A DNA stretch of 56,358 bases from NCBI GenBank assembly GCA_021807595.1, contig JAKBCS010000013.1, positions 1 to 56,358 on the forward strand. Reading direction: 5' to 3'. The stretch's first letter is position 1. Every line of letters starts with the position of its first letter. This document shows, piece by piece, positions 17,229 through 26,469 of the stretch. This stretch comes from Planctomycetota bacterium. Its GTDB lineage: Bacteria; Planctomycetota; Planctomycetia; Gemmatales; Gemmataceae. Under the pieces are notes generated by a model. The model was not told the origin of the DNA and did no database searches. It saw only the letters and a list, made by a program, of their open reading frames with translations. The position numbers and the translations under genes were made by a program.

Positions 17229-17312
17229 ATTTTTCTCCAACTCTCGAATCGGCTCGTCTGGTCCGCGACGGATGCCGCACGTCGCCTCGGCTAGTCGTCG
17301 GCCCCTTGCGAT

Positions 17313-19163
17313 TTACTTTTCCCGGTCTTGCAACCCGCGCGCCGTGCCGAGCGCGCCGAAAGCCTTGCGCGGTAGTGGCCAAGTCTGAATGACGGCGGCA
17401 TAGTTGGCACCGTAGCGGGTATTGTGCCGCGCCAAGTCCAGCGCCGCTAACAAATGGGCGAGGCTTTTGTCGTCGATCGTGTCGGCGGCGGTGTCTTCGA
17501 CGGGTTGTTTCGCCTTTTCGAGCCGCGCGCGAAAAATGGCCAGTCGCGCCCGACCGCGCAGCGCGGTGTCGCCGATTTTATCCGCCAGCGCTTCGATGCG
17601 TTCGTCCGGCATCGCCGTCCGCAACGCCAACAGAATGAGACGATACGTCTGCCACGAGAGTTCCGGCTTAGCGGCGGCTCCGGCTTCGGCGGTCTTCATC
17701 GCCGTTTCAAGATCGACACGGTCGGGGTTCTGGGCGTCGACGGCGGCGGCGGCTAAACCGAACTGAGCGCGAAACCGCGCCGCCTCGCCGAAGGCATCGC
17801 CGCTTGCCAACTTGCGGGCCGCGTCCCACTCGCCCCGACGCGCCAAGCCCTCGACTTTGCCGATGTGGGCATTGGCTTTGTCTTCGTCGGTCTTCTCGAC
17901 TTTTGGCAGTTTTTTTATCTGCAATGTCTCGGCAAGAGCGATGACCTCGGCGCGCAGGGGGGGCGGCGATTTATTGTCGTACAACGCCAGCGCGTCGGCC
18001 GCGATCCTCTCGGCCTTCGCATTCTCGTTGGCTTTCAGAAACGCGAAGGCGGCGACGGCGAGCGCGGCCGCCTTGTCGGCATCGTTGGCCGCGTAAACGC
18101 GATGAACCATCGGCAAAATGCGTTCGGTCTGCCCGCGCGCCAGCAGTCCGGAGGTTACGGCGCGAAGCGCCAGCAAGCGCGCTTCGCCGTCGCCGATTTC
18201 GCGCAGCACGGCCTCAATGGCAGGCTGTGTCTTGTCCCAAGGGACGGCCCGTTCGCGGTCGGCCTCCTCCTTGTTGCCGCCCAAATCGACTTCCGCCGTC
18301 GCCAAGTCGATCAAAAGGGCATCGCGCTCCTTGCTTTTAGTTTCCGAACGCAAGGCAGCGAACGCCTTGCCGAAATGCTCGTTGGCGTTCTTGGCCGGTC
18401 TTTCGGTTTTTGGATTCAGACAATACTGGGCGGTTTGCAGTTCGAGCGCGGCACGTTCGACGGGCTTGGCATCCGCCGACGCCGAATAGGCGGAAGCCTC
18501 GTCCAAGAGTCGGCCCAAGGCACGTTGGCTCCACCAGCGAGAACCCATCCATCCCGTTCCACCCAAGAAAACGAGCAGGACAACACCGAGTACCGGCCAG
18601 CGGAGTTTCTGCCACATCGTACGCGGAGGTACTTTTTCGGAAATGACACCGGCTTGAACCAGCGTTTGCTTTCCCACGGCGGCGGCGCGCGCCGAGCCCC
18701 AAGCCCCTTCGAGAGCCGGTTCGTCTGGCAAACGCGCGCCGGTCGGCCCGCGCGCTTCGACCTTGCGCCAATCCTTGGGATCTTTCTTGACCAACTCCGG
18801 CACTTTGATGATCTGCCTGCATTCCGGACAGGGCGCGCGTTTGCCGGCCAGGTCGGCGGGGAAGTGGATCGCCTCATCGCAATACGGACAATTGAGATCG
18901 ACGGTTCGGGTATCGACCGGCCTTTCCACCGGCTTCGGCTCGTCGGCAAACAGCGCGGCGGCCTCGGTCTCCACATCGGCGGCGGGATGCGACGGCGACG
19001 GGGGTTCCGGCGACGGGACATCGGCTTGCGGTGGAGCGATTGCCGTCAATTCCGGCACGGTGAGGATCTGTTTGCACGCTTTGCAACGGCCCTTCTTACC
19101 GGCCATTTGTTCGGGAACGAGCATACCCCGTTTGCAATGGGGACAAGTGATTTTGATCGCCAT
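17313..19163 (-). CDS. Membrane-anchored protein with two N-terminal zinc ribbons and a helical repeat tail
   Basis: The 616-residue protein begins with two MJ0042/DUF-type zinc ribbons: CPHCKRGMLVPEQMAGKKG plus CKAC at about 6-35, and CPYCDEAIHFPADLAGKRA plus CPEC at about 95-125. They are separated by a Pro/Glu-rich linker. A single membrane helix lies at about 190-212 (WPVLGVVLLVFLGGTGWMG). The remaining 400 residues are helical and Ala-rich with TPR-like spacing, placed outside the cytoplasm if the ribbons are inside. It heads the three-gene unit with the two TPR proteins, 84 bp upstream of the 1015-residue gene. The pattern is common in planctomycetes; the function is unknown. Confidence 0.82.
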   Translation of the reverse strand: MAIKITCPHCKRGMLVPEQMAGKKGRCKACKQILTVPELTAIAPPQADVPSPEPPSPSHPAADVETEAAALFADEPKPVERPVDTRTVDLNCPYCDEAIHFPADLAGKRAPCPECRQIIKVPELVKKDPKDWRKVEARGPTGARLPDEPALEGAWGSARAAAVGKQTLVQAGVISEKVPPRTMWQKLRWPVLGVVLLVFLGGTGWMGSRWWSQRALGRLLDEASAYSASADAKPVERAALELQTAQYCLNPKTERPAKNANEHFGKAFAALRSETKSKERDALLIDLATAEVDLGGNKEEADRERAVPWDKTQPAIEAVLREIGDGEARLLALRAVTSGLLARGQTERILPMVHRVYAANDADKAAALAVAAFAFLKANENAKAERIAADALALYDNKSPPPLRAEVIALAETLQIKKLPKVEKTDEDKANAHIGKVEGLARRGEWDAARKLASGDAFGEAARFRAQFGLAAAAVDAQNPDRVDLETAMKTAEAGAAAKPELSWQTYRLILLALRTAMPDERIEALADKIGDTALRGRARLAIFRARLEKAKQPVEDTAADTIDDKSLAHLLAALDLARHNTRYGANYAAVIQTWPLPRKAFGALGTARGLQDREK

Positions 19164-19290
19164 GATTGCCAAGGTCCATTCTGGAGCGTCGTCTTTACTT
19201 GCATCTTACCACGTTGCCTTCGGCGTTTGCACTCCCCCACCGCGGCGTGGCGCGCCGGGCGAGGGCATCTCTTGGCGTCGCTAACTTCTT

Positions 19291-20247
19291 TCACAGCCGC
19301 ACGGGCGAGACGAAACTCTTCGGTTTGACGGCCAAGAGCGAACACGTCAACTCCGGCAGCAAGCGTTCCGCCGTGTTGCCGATCATCACACCGGCCAAGC
19401 CGCTGTGCGCCACCGTCCCCATCGCCACTAAGTCGATGGCATTGTTTTTCAGAAAATTCAGAATTCCTTCGTCCGGTAAGACGCCGATCTCATCGACGAG
19501 GTGGAACTTGACCGGCGACGAAATCTCGGCCCCGCCGACGCGCTCGATCTGTTTCTCCAACCCTTGCAGCGCGCGCTCACGCACTTGACGGCGATAGGCG
19601 GTCTCCTTGGCGCTGGGCAATCCGGTACACCAATGGCGGTCGAGTGGAAAATCGACGACGTGGAGGAGATGAATCTGCGCCGGGACCACGCGCGCCAACT
19701 CAACGACCAAGCGCAGTGCTTCCTCGGCAACCGGATCGAGATCGCTGGCAACGAGAATTTTCAACGGATTGGGATCGTCTCCGGGCTTGGCCACCCACAC
19801 CGGGCAGGCACAGCGGCGCACCAATTTGATAGCCGTGCTACCAAACAACATCCGTTCCATGCCGCTGCGATCGCGGGTTCCGATCAGGACGAGATCGTGT
19901 TGGTCGCGCAGCGATTGGCGCACCATCTCCAACCAAACGCTCCCCAGGGCCAGTTTGTCCGTGGCCTCAATGCCCTTGGCCCGCGCCTGTTGCACCAGGC
20001 CGTGGAGAATCGTGGCGGCGGCGCGCTCGGCGGTGGTCGTGAGATAGCGAAAGTCGGTCTCGTCCAGATGCGGCAGCGATTCGATGCTGAGGTCGAGAAC
20101 GGAGAAGAACGTCAACCGAGCCTTGGTTTGCTCCGCCAACCACAGGGATTGTTGCACGACGGAACGAGCGACGTGAGAAGGTTGTAATGTCGCGGCGTCG
20201 TATTGGGTCAGATCGACGCCGACCAAAATGTTGCGGAAGAGGCACAT
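19291..20247 (-). CDS. Tandem-domain universal stress protein (UspA/UspE family)
   Basis: Two Usp domains lie in one 318-residue cytoplasmic protein. Domain 1 (about 1-150) begins MCLFRNILVGVDLTQYD and has the ATP-loop pattern GTRDRSGMERMLFGSTAIKL. Domain 2 (about 157-310) begins LKILVASDLDPVAEEALRLV and ends with GTVAHSGLAGVMIGNTAERL. Both loops keep the G-2x-G-9x-G(S/N) spacing, so nucleotide binding is expected. The open frame extends upstream to 20346 but the start at 20247 is set by the beta-strand that opens every Usp fold. It lies 127 bp upstream of the zinc-ribbon gene on the same strand; whether they share a transcript is unclear. Confidence 0.92.
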   Translation of the reverse strand: MCLFRNILVGVDLTQYDAATLQPSHVARSVVQQSLWLAEQTKARLTFFSVLDLSIESLPHLDETDFRYLTTTAERAAATILHGLVQQARAKGIEATDKLALGSVWLEMVRQSLRDQHDLVLIGTRDRSGMERMLFGSTAIKLVRRCACPVWVAKPGDDPNPLKILVASDLDPVAEEALRLVVELARVVPAQIHLLHVVDFPLDRHWCTGLPSAKETAYRRQVRERALQGLEKQIERVGGAEISSPVKFHLVDEIGVLPDEGILNFLKNNAIDLVAMGTVAHSGLAGVMIGNTAERLLPELTCSLLAVKPKSFVSPVRL

Positions 20248-20721
20248 ACGCGGACTCCGAATCGGTCGAGGGCGGGCGTTGGCGTAAACACATTTTAGCG
20301 AGAGAGCAACTCTCGGAGAGCCACGAACCTTTCGACCCGCTCGCACTGCCGACGGAGCCTCGCTTTGAGCGTCGCGTCGAGCAAGACGTTGGGTTAGAGC
20401 CTCTTAAGAACTATACGCGGAGAAAGGCGGCAGCGGGAGAGGGGAAACTTGAGAGTTCTTCGGAGATGGGTGAAAAAGGGCTGTCAGTTTTCCTAATTCG
20501 CGAGGCTGCTCCATACCGATAAGCCCAATGTGATTTACGGAGGATGCGGGTTTTACCTGAAGAAACGCTTGGAATGAAAAGACGGGTCGTTTAGGGTGTC
20601 GAGGAAAGCGCGAGAGTCTTTGCCCAATCGACTCCGGCCCCGCTTTCATTCGAGACATTCCGCCCTCTCGCCCCTGTTGCCGCCGCGCCTGACTCGGCGG
20701 TCGTCTTTGCGAGGAGGAAAA
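20248..20721. other. Intergenic region between divergent usp and tolC genes
   Basis: 474 bp separate the start of the universal stress protein from the first TolC gene. No convincing coding frame, RNA gene or strong hairpin was seen. It presumably carries both promoters. The end holds GAGGAGG just before the TolC start. Confidence 0.5.
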
Positions 20722-22413
20722 ATGAACGGTTGCAACCGCGCTCGATGGTGGCGAACCGGATTACTGGCCGTGGGGTTGTGGGGAGGATACGTCGCCGCCT
20801 CCCCACAAGACCCCTTGGAGCCACTAGACCAAAAAAACGAAGCGAAAAAGGACGAGGCGAAAAAGGACCAGCCGTTGCCTTCGCCGCGGAAGGATTCGAG
20901 CAAGGAAGGGAAGCTCGAATCGACCATCGAAGCGAACTTGCCGCAAGTGCCGCCTTCGATTCTGCCGGACACGGTCAATGGCATCGATCTGGCCTGCGCA
21001 CTGCGGTTGGCCGGCGTCGAGAATCCAGAGATACTCATCGCCCGCCAGCGGGTCGTCGGTGCCGAAGCGATGCGTTTGGCCGCTTTCGCACAGATCTTGC
21101 CCAATCTGAACGTCGGCATCAACTACGACGCCCACACCGGCCCCGTGCAACAGTCGGACGGTAATATCCTCAAGGTCAACCGCGAGGCGTTGTATCTTGG
21201 TCTGGGTAGCGGTGCCATCGCGGCGGGGACGGTGAACATACCCGGCGTCTTGTGGACGGGTAATCCCGGCGGGATCGTGTTCGACATCTTGGCCGCTCGT
21301 CAGACGGTGCGCGTCAAACAGTTCGACAGCCTGGCCGTGCGCAATCAGATCTTTTTGCAGGTGGCCAACGGCTACATGGAGTTGCTGCGGGCCGAGGGGC
21401 GACGCGCCGTCGCCAATAAGAACCGCGACGATGCCCATGTCATCGCTCGGTTGACGGCCGCAAATGCCGCAAAAGGGCAGCGCCGCGATGCCGATGCCAA
21501 TCGAGCCGCCGCCGAGTACGCCGACCGCATCAACTATTCAGTGGACGCCGAAAATCAAATGCTCGTCGCCTCCGCGCGTCTGGCGGCGTTAATCAACGTG
21601 CCGCCTTCGATTCAGCTGCACGGACACGACGGTTGGGTGGTGCCCACTCCCATTGTTCCCGAACCGATCCCGATGCGCGAACTGTTGCTGATGGCCATCA
21701 ATCGCCGCCCCGAATTGGAGGCTCGCAGGGCTGCGATCCGCGCAGCCACGAACGAACTGCGCAAGGCTCAAATCTTGCCGTTCTCGCCGAATGTCTGGGG
21801 AGGCCTCAGCGCCGGTACGTTCGGTGGTGGAAGCAACATCGCCGCCGCGAACGGATTCAACGAATCCCGGTTCGGCAACCTAGCCCCTCGCCTTGATGTC
21901 GATGCGGTTCTCTATTGGACGGCTCAAAACATGGGGCTAGGCAACTTCGCGCAAATCCGCTTCGCCCGAAGCGAACGCCGTATCAGCGAACTCGAGTTCG
22001 TCCGCGATCTCAACATGGTCCGCAACGACGTGGCCAGGGCATACGCAGGCATTCACGCTCGCTTCGCACAGATTAAGATCGCACAAGACAGCGTGGCCTC
22101 GGCTCAGAAAGCTTTTGAAGAGGACTACAAACGCATCATCACGACCGACACTGGCCTACCCATCGAGCTTATCAACAGCTTCCGATTGCTGGCTCAAGGG
22201 CGGAACAATTATCTCGACGCCGTGGTCAACTACGACGAATCCCAGTTTGCCATGTATGTGGCGTTGGGACAGCCGCCGGCGAGTCTCCTGGCGCGGGAAA
22301 TGCCCAAGGATATTGTCCCGCCCCCCGAATTGGCTCCGCTACTGCCCGGTTGCACCCGGACGAACGGTTCGGGAGCTTGCTCTGCCTGCAATACCTGCTC
22401 TCCAAAGAATTGA
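20722..22413 (+). CDS. TolC-family outer-membrane efflux protein, copy 1
   Basis: TolC-family proteins are trimeric outer-membrane channels with a periplasmic helical tunnel. The start at 20722 follows GAGGAGG closely. Residues 1-28 are a signal peptide (TGLLAVGLWGGYVAAS) and 30-65 a Lys/Glu/Pro linker. The OEP repeats follow: LACALRLAGVENPEILIARQ, ILPNLNVGINYDAHTG, then MELLRAEGRRAVANKNRDDA, and in the second half LLLMAINRRPELEARRAAIR and KRIITTDTGLPIELINSF. The mature tail is odd: it ends with four cysteines (CTRTNGSGACSACNTCS). A paralogue follows 112 bp downstream. No efflux pump is adjacent; the RND pump at 35-40 kb lacks its own channel. Confidence 0.9.
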   Translation: MNGCNRARWWRTGLLAVGLWGGYVAASPQDPLEPLDQKNEAKKDEAKKDQPLPSPRKDSSKEGKLESTIEANLPQVPPSILPDTVNGIDLACALRLAGVENPEILIARQRVVGAEAMRLAAFAQILPNLNVGINYDAHTGPVQQSDGNILKVNREALYLGLGSGAIAAGTVNIPGVLWTGNPGGIVFDILAARQTVRVKQFDSLAVRNQIFLQVANGYMELLRAEGRRAVANKNRDDAHVIARLTAANAAKGQRRDADANRAAAEYADRINYSVDAENQMLVASARLAALINVPPSIQLHGHDGWVVPTPIVPEPIPMRELLLMAINRRPELEARRAAIRAATNELRKAQILPFSPNVWGGLSAGTFGGGSNIAAANGFNESRFGNLAPRLDVDAVLYWTAQNMGLGNFAQIRFARSERRISELEFVRDLNMVRNDVARAYAGIHARFAQIKIAQDSVASAQKAFEEDYKRIITTDTGLPIELINSFRLLAQGRNNYLDAVVNYDESQFAMYVALGQPPASLLAREMPKDIVPPPELAPLLPGCTRTNGSGACSACNTCSPKN

Positions 22414-22426
22414 TGCCTCCTACGGT

Positions 22427-22474
22427 TCTCGGCGCGCTCGACTTCTCCCCAAAGGATCGTCGAGCGCGCCGAGA
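22427..22474. terminator. Perfect 16-bp inverted repeat between the two tolC genes
   Basis: TCTCGGCGCGCTCGAC and its exact complement are separated by 16 bases, starting 14 bp after the stop of the first TolC gene. It is a strong stem without a T-run. It may terminate or attenuate transcription into the second gene or protect the 3' end of the first message. Confidence 0.6.
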
Positions 22475-22525
22475 GAGACTCTCTCCGACGATTTCTACCG
22501 CTCACGGAAGGAATGGGATAGGGAC

Positions 22526-24490
22526 ATGAGATCGAGAACACCCCATGAACGTGGTCGTCGGGTCTGGCGAGCAGCGGGTGCGGCTCTGCTGGGATTGATG
22601 GGCGGCTCGTCCGGCTGTCAATGGAGCAGCGATCGCCACCTCGTTCGTCCCCCGGCGACGAATCCGACGATCGCTTCCCTCGTTTCGCAGGAAGCGGATC
22701 GACCGCTCCAGAAGGCGACGGGAAAGCCATCGCCCGACGACGCGACGGCTGCCGTCGCCCCGCCAGCCGAGATCGTACAGACCTCGGCGCTATCCACCGA
22801 GGTTCCGCACGGAAGCCCGCTGGCGACCGCAAGTCCAGCGGAGAGCGCGGCATCGAGCCAGAAGCCTTCGTCGCCCACTCGCACGGTTGCCTATGCCCAA
22901 CCGGAAGCCGAGCCAGTCGCCGTGGCCCAGAAGGGCAAAGATGAGACGAAGCAACAGGCAAAGGGGATGGGCGAGTCCGACTATCAGGTGGATCGCACCC
23001 TCCCCAGCCCCGCGGACGGCATCGCCACGCCCGCCATTCCGGTCCCGGAAAAGTCGTTGCCCATCACGCTGAACGCGTCGCTGTCGTTGGCGGGTGTGGA
23101 GAACCCGGTCATCGCCATCGCCGATCAAGCCATCCGCGTCGCGCGCGCTCAACAGTTGCAGGCTCAGGTGCTTCTGCTGCCCAGCCTGAACGTCGGAGCC
23201 AGTTACGATTTGCACAATGGTCCGTTGCAAGGATCTCCGGGTGAGATTCGTAAAGTCGATCGACAAGCGGTCTACTATGGACTCGGTGCCTATTCGGTCG
23301 TCGCAGGTTCGGTGAGCATCCCCGGTTTGTGGATCATTCAACCGCTGGCCGACGCCATTTACGAACCGCTCGTCGCCCGTCAGGTCGTAGCCAATCGTCG
23401 CTATGCTGCGGCGGCGACACGGAATCAGGTTTTGTTGGACGTGGCCTCGGCTTATCTGGACATGATGGGAGCGGAGGGACGATTGGCGGTGATCCGTCAA
23501 TCGGTGAAAGACTTCCAGGAAGTGGCGGGCTTGACGGCCAAATATGCCCGCCCGAACATCGGTCTGGGACGTGAGGCGGACGCCCAACGCGCGCTCTCCG
23601 ATTTGCAACAGCTGCAATTCGAGGAGCAGCATGTGCAAGAAGAAGTGGCCAACGCCGCGGCCGATCTGGCGCGTCTGCTCAATCTCGATCCCGCCACGCG
23701 CTTGCACACCGGCGAGGTGCCGATTCAGGTCGTCCAGTTCATCGACCCCAAGGAAACGCTGCCGAATTTGTTGGAAGTGGCGGCGCGGAATCGCCCCGAG
23801 TTAATGGCTGCCGCCGCCAGCATTCGCGCCAGTCAAACGCGGTTGCGTCAAGAGCAAACGCGCCCGCTGTGGCCGACCCTCTGGGCGGGACTCAGTGCGG
23901 GAGACTTCGGCGGCGGCGCATCGGCCATTCAAAATCCACAAATCCCGGCTTCACAGCTGGTCGATGGAGCAGGGCAAGTCGGAGGGCATACCACCCCCGT
24001 CTTCGGTAACATCGCCGCGCGGGTCGATGTGGATGTCATGGCCTATTGGACGCTGCAAAACTTCGGCATGGGCAATATCGCGCACGTCCGCGATCGCCGC
24101 GCCCAGTTGAACGAAGCCCAGGCGGGACGCATCGCCGTTCTCAATCGGGTGTACCTGGAAGTCTCCGAGGCGTACAACACGTCCGCCCAGCAGTTCAAGT
24201 CGATCGAGATCGAACGCCGCCGCGTCCAAGAGTCTTCCGACGGTTTCCAACGCGATTTGAAACGTATCATCACCACCGATCGCGGCCTGCCGATTGAGGT
24301 ACTCAACAACGCCGAACGTCTGGTTTCGGCGCGCCAACGCTTGCTGGCCGCCGTCATAGGTTTCGATCGAGCGCAGTTCCAGCTGTTCGTGGCCTTGGGG
24401 CAGCCGCCGACGATGGTGGTCGAGGGCGACTCCCTCGGTTCGACGACGCCTCTCGACTCCAAACAGACCCCTCAGACGGAGAAGAAGTGA
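22526..24490 (+). CDS. TolC-family outer-membrane lipoprotein, copy 2
   Basis: A second TolC paralogue of 654 residues. The start at 22526 is chosen because it gives an Arg-rich signal peptide with a lipobox (LLGLMGGSSGC, lipidated Cys31); the frame is open further left, inside the first tolC, but that part is not coding-like. A Pro/Ala/Ser/Glu-rich linker of about 130 residues precedes the OEP repeats: LNASLSLAGVENPVIAIADQ, VLLLPSLNVGASYDLHNGPL, YLDMMGAEGRLAVIRQSVKD, LLEVAARNRPELMAAAASIR, KRIITTDRGLPIEVLNNAE. It shares many of these blocks with copy 1, so the pair arose by tandem duplication. The partner pump is unknown. Confidence 0.9.
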   Translation: MRSRTPHERGRRVWRAAGAALLGLMGGSSGCQWSSDRHLVRPPATNPTIASLVSQEADRPLQKATGKPSPDDATAAVAPPAEIVQTSALSTEVPHGSPLATASPAESAASSQKPSSPTRTVAYAQPEAEPVAVAQKGKDETKQQAKGMGESDYQVDRTLPSPADGIATPAIPVPEKSLPITLNASLSLAGVENPVIAIADQAIRVARAQQLQAQVLLLPSLNVGASYDLHNGPLQGSPGEIRKVDRQAVYYGLGAYSVVAGSVSIPGLWIIQPLADAIYEPLVARQVVANRRYAAAATRNQVLLDVASAYLDMMGAEGRLAVIRQSVKDFQEVAGLTAKYARPNIGLGREADAQRALSDLQQLQFEEQHVQEEVANAAADLARLLNLDPATRLHTGEVPIQVVQFIDPKETLPNLLEVAARNRPELMAAAASIRASQTRLRQEQTRPLWPTLWAGLSAGDFGGGASAIQNPQIPASQLVDGAGQVGGHTTPVFGNIAARVDVDVMAYWTLQNFGMGNIAHVRDRRAQLNEAQAGRIAVLNRVYLEVSEAYNTSAQQFKSIEIERRRVQESSDGFQRDLKRIITTDRGLPIEVLNNAERLVSARQRLLAAVIGFDRAQFQLFVALGQPPTMVVEGDSLGSTTPLDSKQTPQTEKK

Positions 24491-24512
24491 ACGAAGAATC
24501 CGTTTTGTCCGC

Positions 24513-24550
24513 CCGCCGCGCCGCCAAGATTCGTCTTGTGGGCGCGGCGG
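24513..24550 (+). terminator. Long stem-loop with TTCG tetraloop after tolC copy 2
   Basis: CCGCCGCGCC pairs with GGCGCGGCGG. Inside, after a 2x2 mismatch, CAAGA pairs with TCTTG around a TTCG tetraloop. It lies 22 bp after the stop codon and 37 bp before the next gene. There is no T-run. It is a likely transcript end or 3' protector. Confidence 0.6.
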
Positions 24551-24587
24551 ACTGGCAAACCGAGTCGATTCGCGGTACAAGAGGTAT

Positions 24588-26222
24588 ATGGTATCTCTGG
24601 TAACGATTAAAGGCCCCAACGCGGGTCAGTGCTTTGCTCTGAACGGCGATAGTTTGCTCATCGGCCGGCAAGAGGACGTTGCCATCTATCTCGATTCGCT
24701 CGCCGTCAGCCGACAGCACGCCCGCGTCGAACGCCACGGCGGCGAATACTTCATCGAAGATGTCGGCAGCAGCAACGGTACATTTCTCAACGGCAAACGC
24801 CTCGTCGCCCCAACCCTGCTGACCGAAAAAGACGTACTTCAAATCGGCCCCTATGTGCTGCGCCTTCGCCCCGAACCGCCTCCTCCGCCGAGCAGTCCGC
24901 CCCTGCCCGATCAGATCATTCGCGCTCAGATCAGCGCCGCGCCGTCCAATCTCACGCTCTACAACCAGAACCCCGCGCACAAATTGCAGGTGGTCCTGGA
25001 CATCGCGCGCCATTTGGGCCGCACCTTGGAACTGGAACCGCTTCTGGGACGACTTTTGGAGCATTTATTACAGCTCTTCCCACAAGCCGATCGCGGCATG
25101 GCATTGCTGTGCGAAGGCGAACATCTCAAAGTCAAAGCCCAACGCAGCCGGCATAAGGGCGAAACGCAGTCCGATTACCCGTATAGCCGGACCATCGTTC
25201 GCCGCGCGTTGGAAGAAGGCGTCGGCTTGCTGAGCGAGGACGTGGCCGGCGATGCTAACTTGGAACTGTCGGCCACGATGATTTCGCTCAAGCTGCGCTC
25301 GTTTTTGTGCGTGCCGTTGGTGGGTTTCGAGAATCGGCGACTCGGTGTGATTCAGCTCGATTGTTTGCGCGCCGGCCACGTCTTCAATGCCGACGATCTG
25401 GAACTTTTGACCGCGCTGTCCATCCAGGTCGCTACCGTGCTGGAGAACGCCGACCTGCACGCCCAGAGATTGCGCGAGGAAAGGCTGCGCCAAGAACTCC
25501 TGTTGGCCCGCGATATCCAACAGGCCTTTCTGCCGGCGGACTTCGCTTTATTCGACAATGGCGATCCGGAATTGTTTGCACGGGTCCTCCCGGCTCGACA
25601 AGTGAGCGGCGATCTCTACGACTTCTTTCTTCGACCCGACGGCCGGCTGGCCTTCTTTCTCGGCGACGTTTCGGGAAAAGGCATGCCGGCGGCGCTGTTT
25701 ATGATCGCGGTGCGGACGCTGATCCGTCATTTGGCCCCCTCGGCGAGCAGTCCGGCCGAACTGCTGCGAAACCTCAACCGCGCCCTGACGGAAGACAACC
25801 CGACCGCTTTGTTCGTCACGTTGTTGCACGGTATCTATGACCGCCGCAATGGGTCGCTGCTTTTGGCCTGCGGAGGCCATCCGCCGCCGCTGCTGCGCCG
25901 CGGCAATGGCCGCATCGAACCGCTCGCACTGCCTCCGGGCATGTTGATCGGCTCCGTCCCCGACCTGCGCATTGAGGATACCGAGTTGAAACTGAAACGC
26001 GGCGAGACGTTGATTGCCTACACGGACGGTTTGACCGAGGCATTTGGGCCGGGCCGTAAGGAGATGTTTGGCCGCGAGCGTTTGTGCGAAGTGTTGGGCG
26101 GAGCGAATCGTTCGCTCTCGTTGGAAGCCTGCGCCGATGCCGCCAGCGCCGCAGTGCGAGATTTCAGCGGCCAGACCGAACTCCAAGACGATCAAACGCT
26201 CCTGTTGCTGCGGCGCGCTTGA
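24588..26222 (+). CDS. FHA-GAF-PP2C (SpoIIE-type) serine/threonine phosphatase
   Basis: Three domains lie in one cytoplasmic protein of 544 residues. An FHA phosphothreonine-binding domain (about 1-95) shows LLIGRQEDVAIYLDS, VSRQHARVE and DVGSSNGTFLNGKRL. A GAF sensory domain spans about 125-290. A PP2C/SpoIIE phosphatase domain (about 305-544) begins with the RsbU-like LLLARDIQQAFLPADF and has the metal-site residues in VSGDLYDFF and FFLGDVSGKGMPAALFM, then CGGHPPPLLRR and IAYTDGLTEAFGPG. This is the architecture of partner-switching phosphatases that control sigma factors or of counterparts to Hanks kinases. No kinase or anti-anti-sigma gene is adjacent. A hairpin separates it from tolC. 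Confidence 0.93.
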   Translation: MVSLVTIKGPNAGQCFALNGDSLLIGRQEDVAIYLDSLAVSRQHARVERHGGEYFIEDVGSSNGTFLNGKRLVAPTLLTEKDVLQIGPYVLRLRPEPPPPPSSPPLPDQIIRAQISAAPSNLTLYNQNPAHKLQVVLDIARHLGRTLELEPLLGRLLEHLLQLFPQADRGMALLCEGEHLKVKAQRSRHKGETQSDYPYSRTIVRRALEEGVGLLSEDVAGDANLELSATMISLKLRSFLCVPLVGFENRRLGVIQLDCLRAGHVFNADDLELLTALSIQVATVLENADLHAQRLREERLRQELLLARDIQQAFLPADFALFDNGDPELFARVLPARQVSGDLYDFFLRPDGRLAFFLGDVSGKGMPAALFMIAVRTLIRHLAPSASSPAELLRNLNRALTEDNPTALFVTLLHGIYDRRNGSLLLACGGHPPPLLRRGNGRIEPLALPPGMLIGSVPDLRIEDTELKLKRGETLIAYTDGLTEAFGPGRKEMFGRERLCEVLGGANRSLSLEACADAASAAVRDFSGQTELQDDQTLLLLRRA

Positions 26223-26469
26223 ACCTTCGAGATCACCAATCCAGCGCTCGCTTCACCCTACGAATTACCTTCAGACCCGCGACTGCGAGTGGGCGGTTTT
26301 TCGATCCGTTCTCCCCGCTCCCTCGCGGTCGGCTATAATCCACAAGTGAAAGTAGCGCTTCTCAGCCAGGCGCGAACGGGAAGGGAGGGCTGCCCGATGG
26401 CGATTGGCCCGCGTGAGTGTTCGATCCCTCTCTTTTGAGCGAGGGGCAGAGTGAGGAGAGAAGTAAGCC

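Noticed and set aside
15138-17294. 718-codon plus-strand frame
   Set aside because: Antisense to the 1015-residue TPR gene; the composition is a mirror of that gene and no domain is visible.
20596-20721. N-terminal extension of TolC copy 1
   Set aside because: The 42 added residues are Arg/Ser/Pro-rich and would hide the signal peptide; GAGGAGG precedes the start at 20722.
22115-22525. N-terminal extension of TolC copy 2
   Set aside because: It runs inside TolC copy 1 in another frame and would bury the lipobox.
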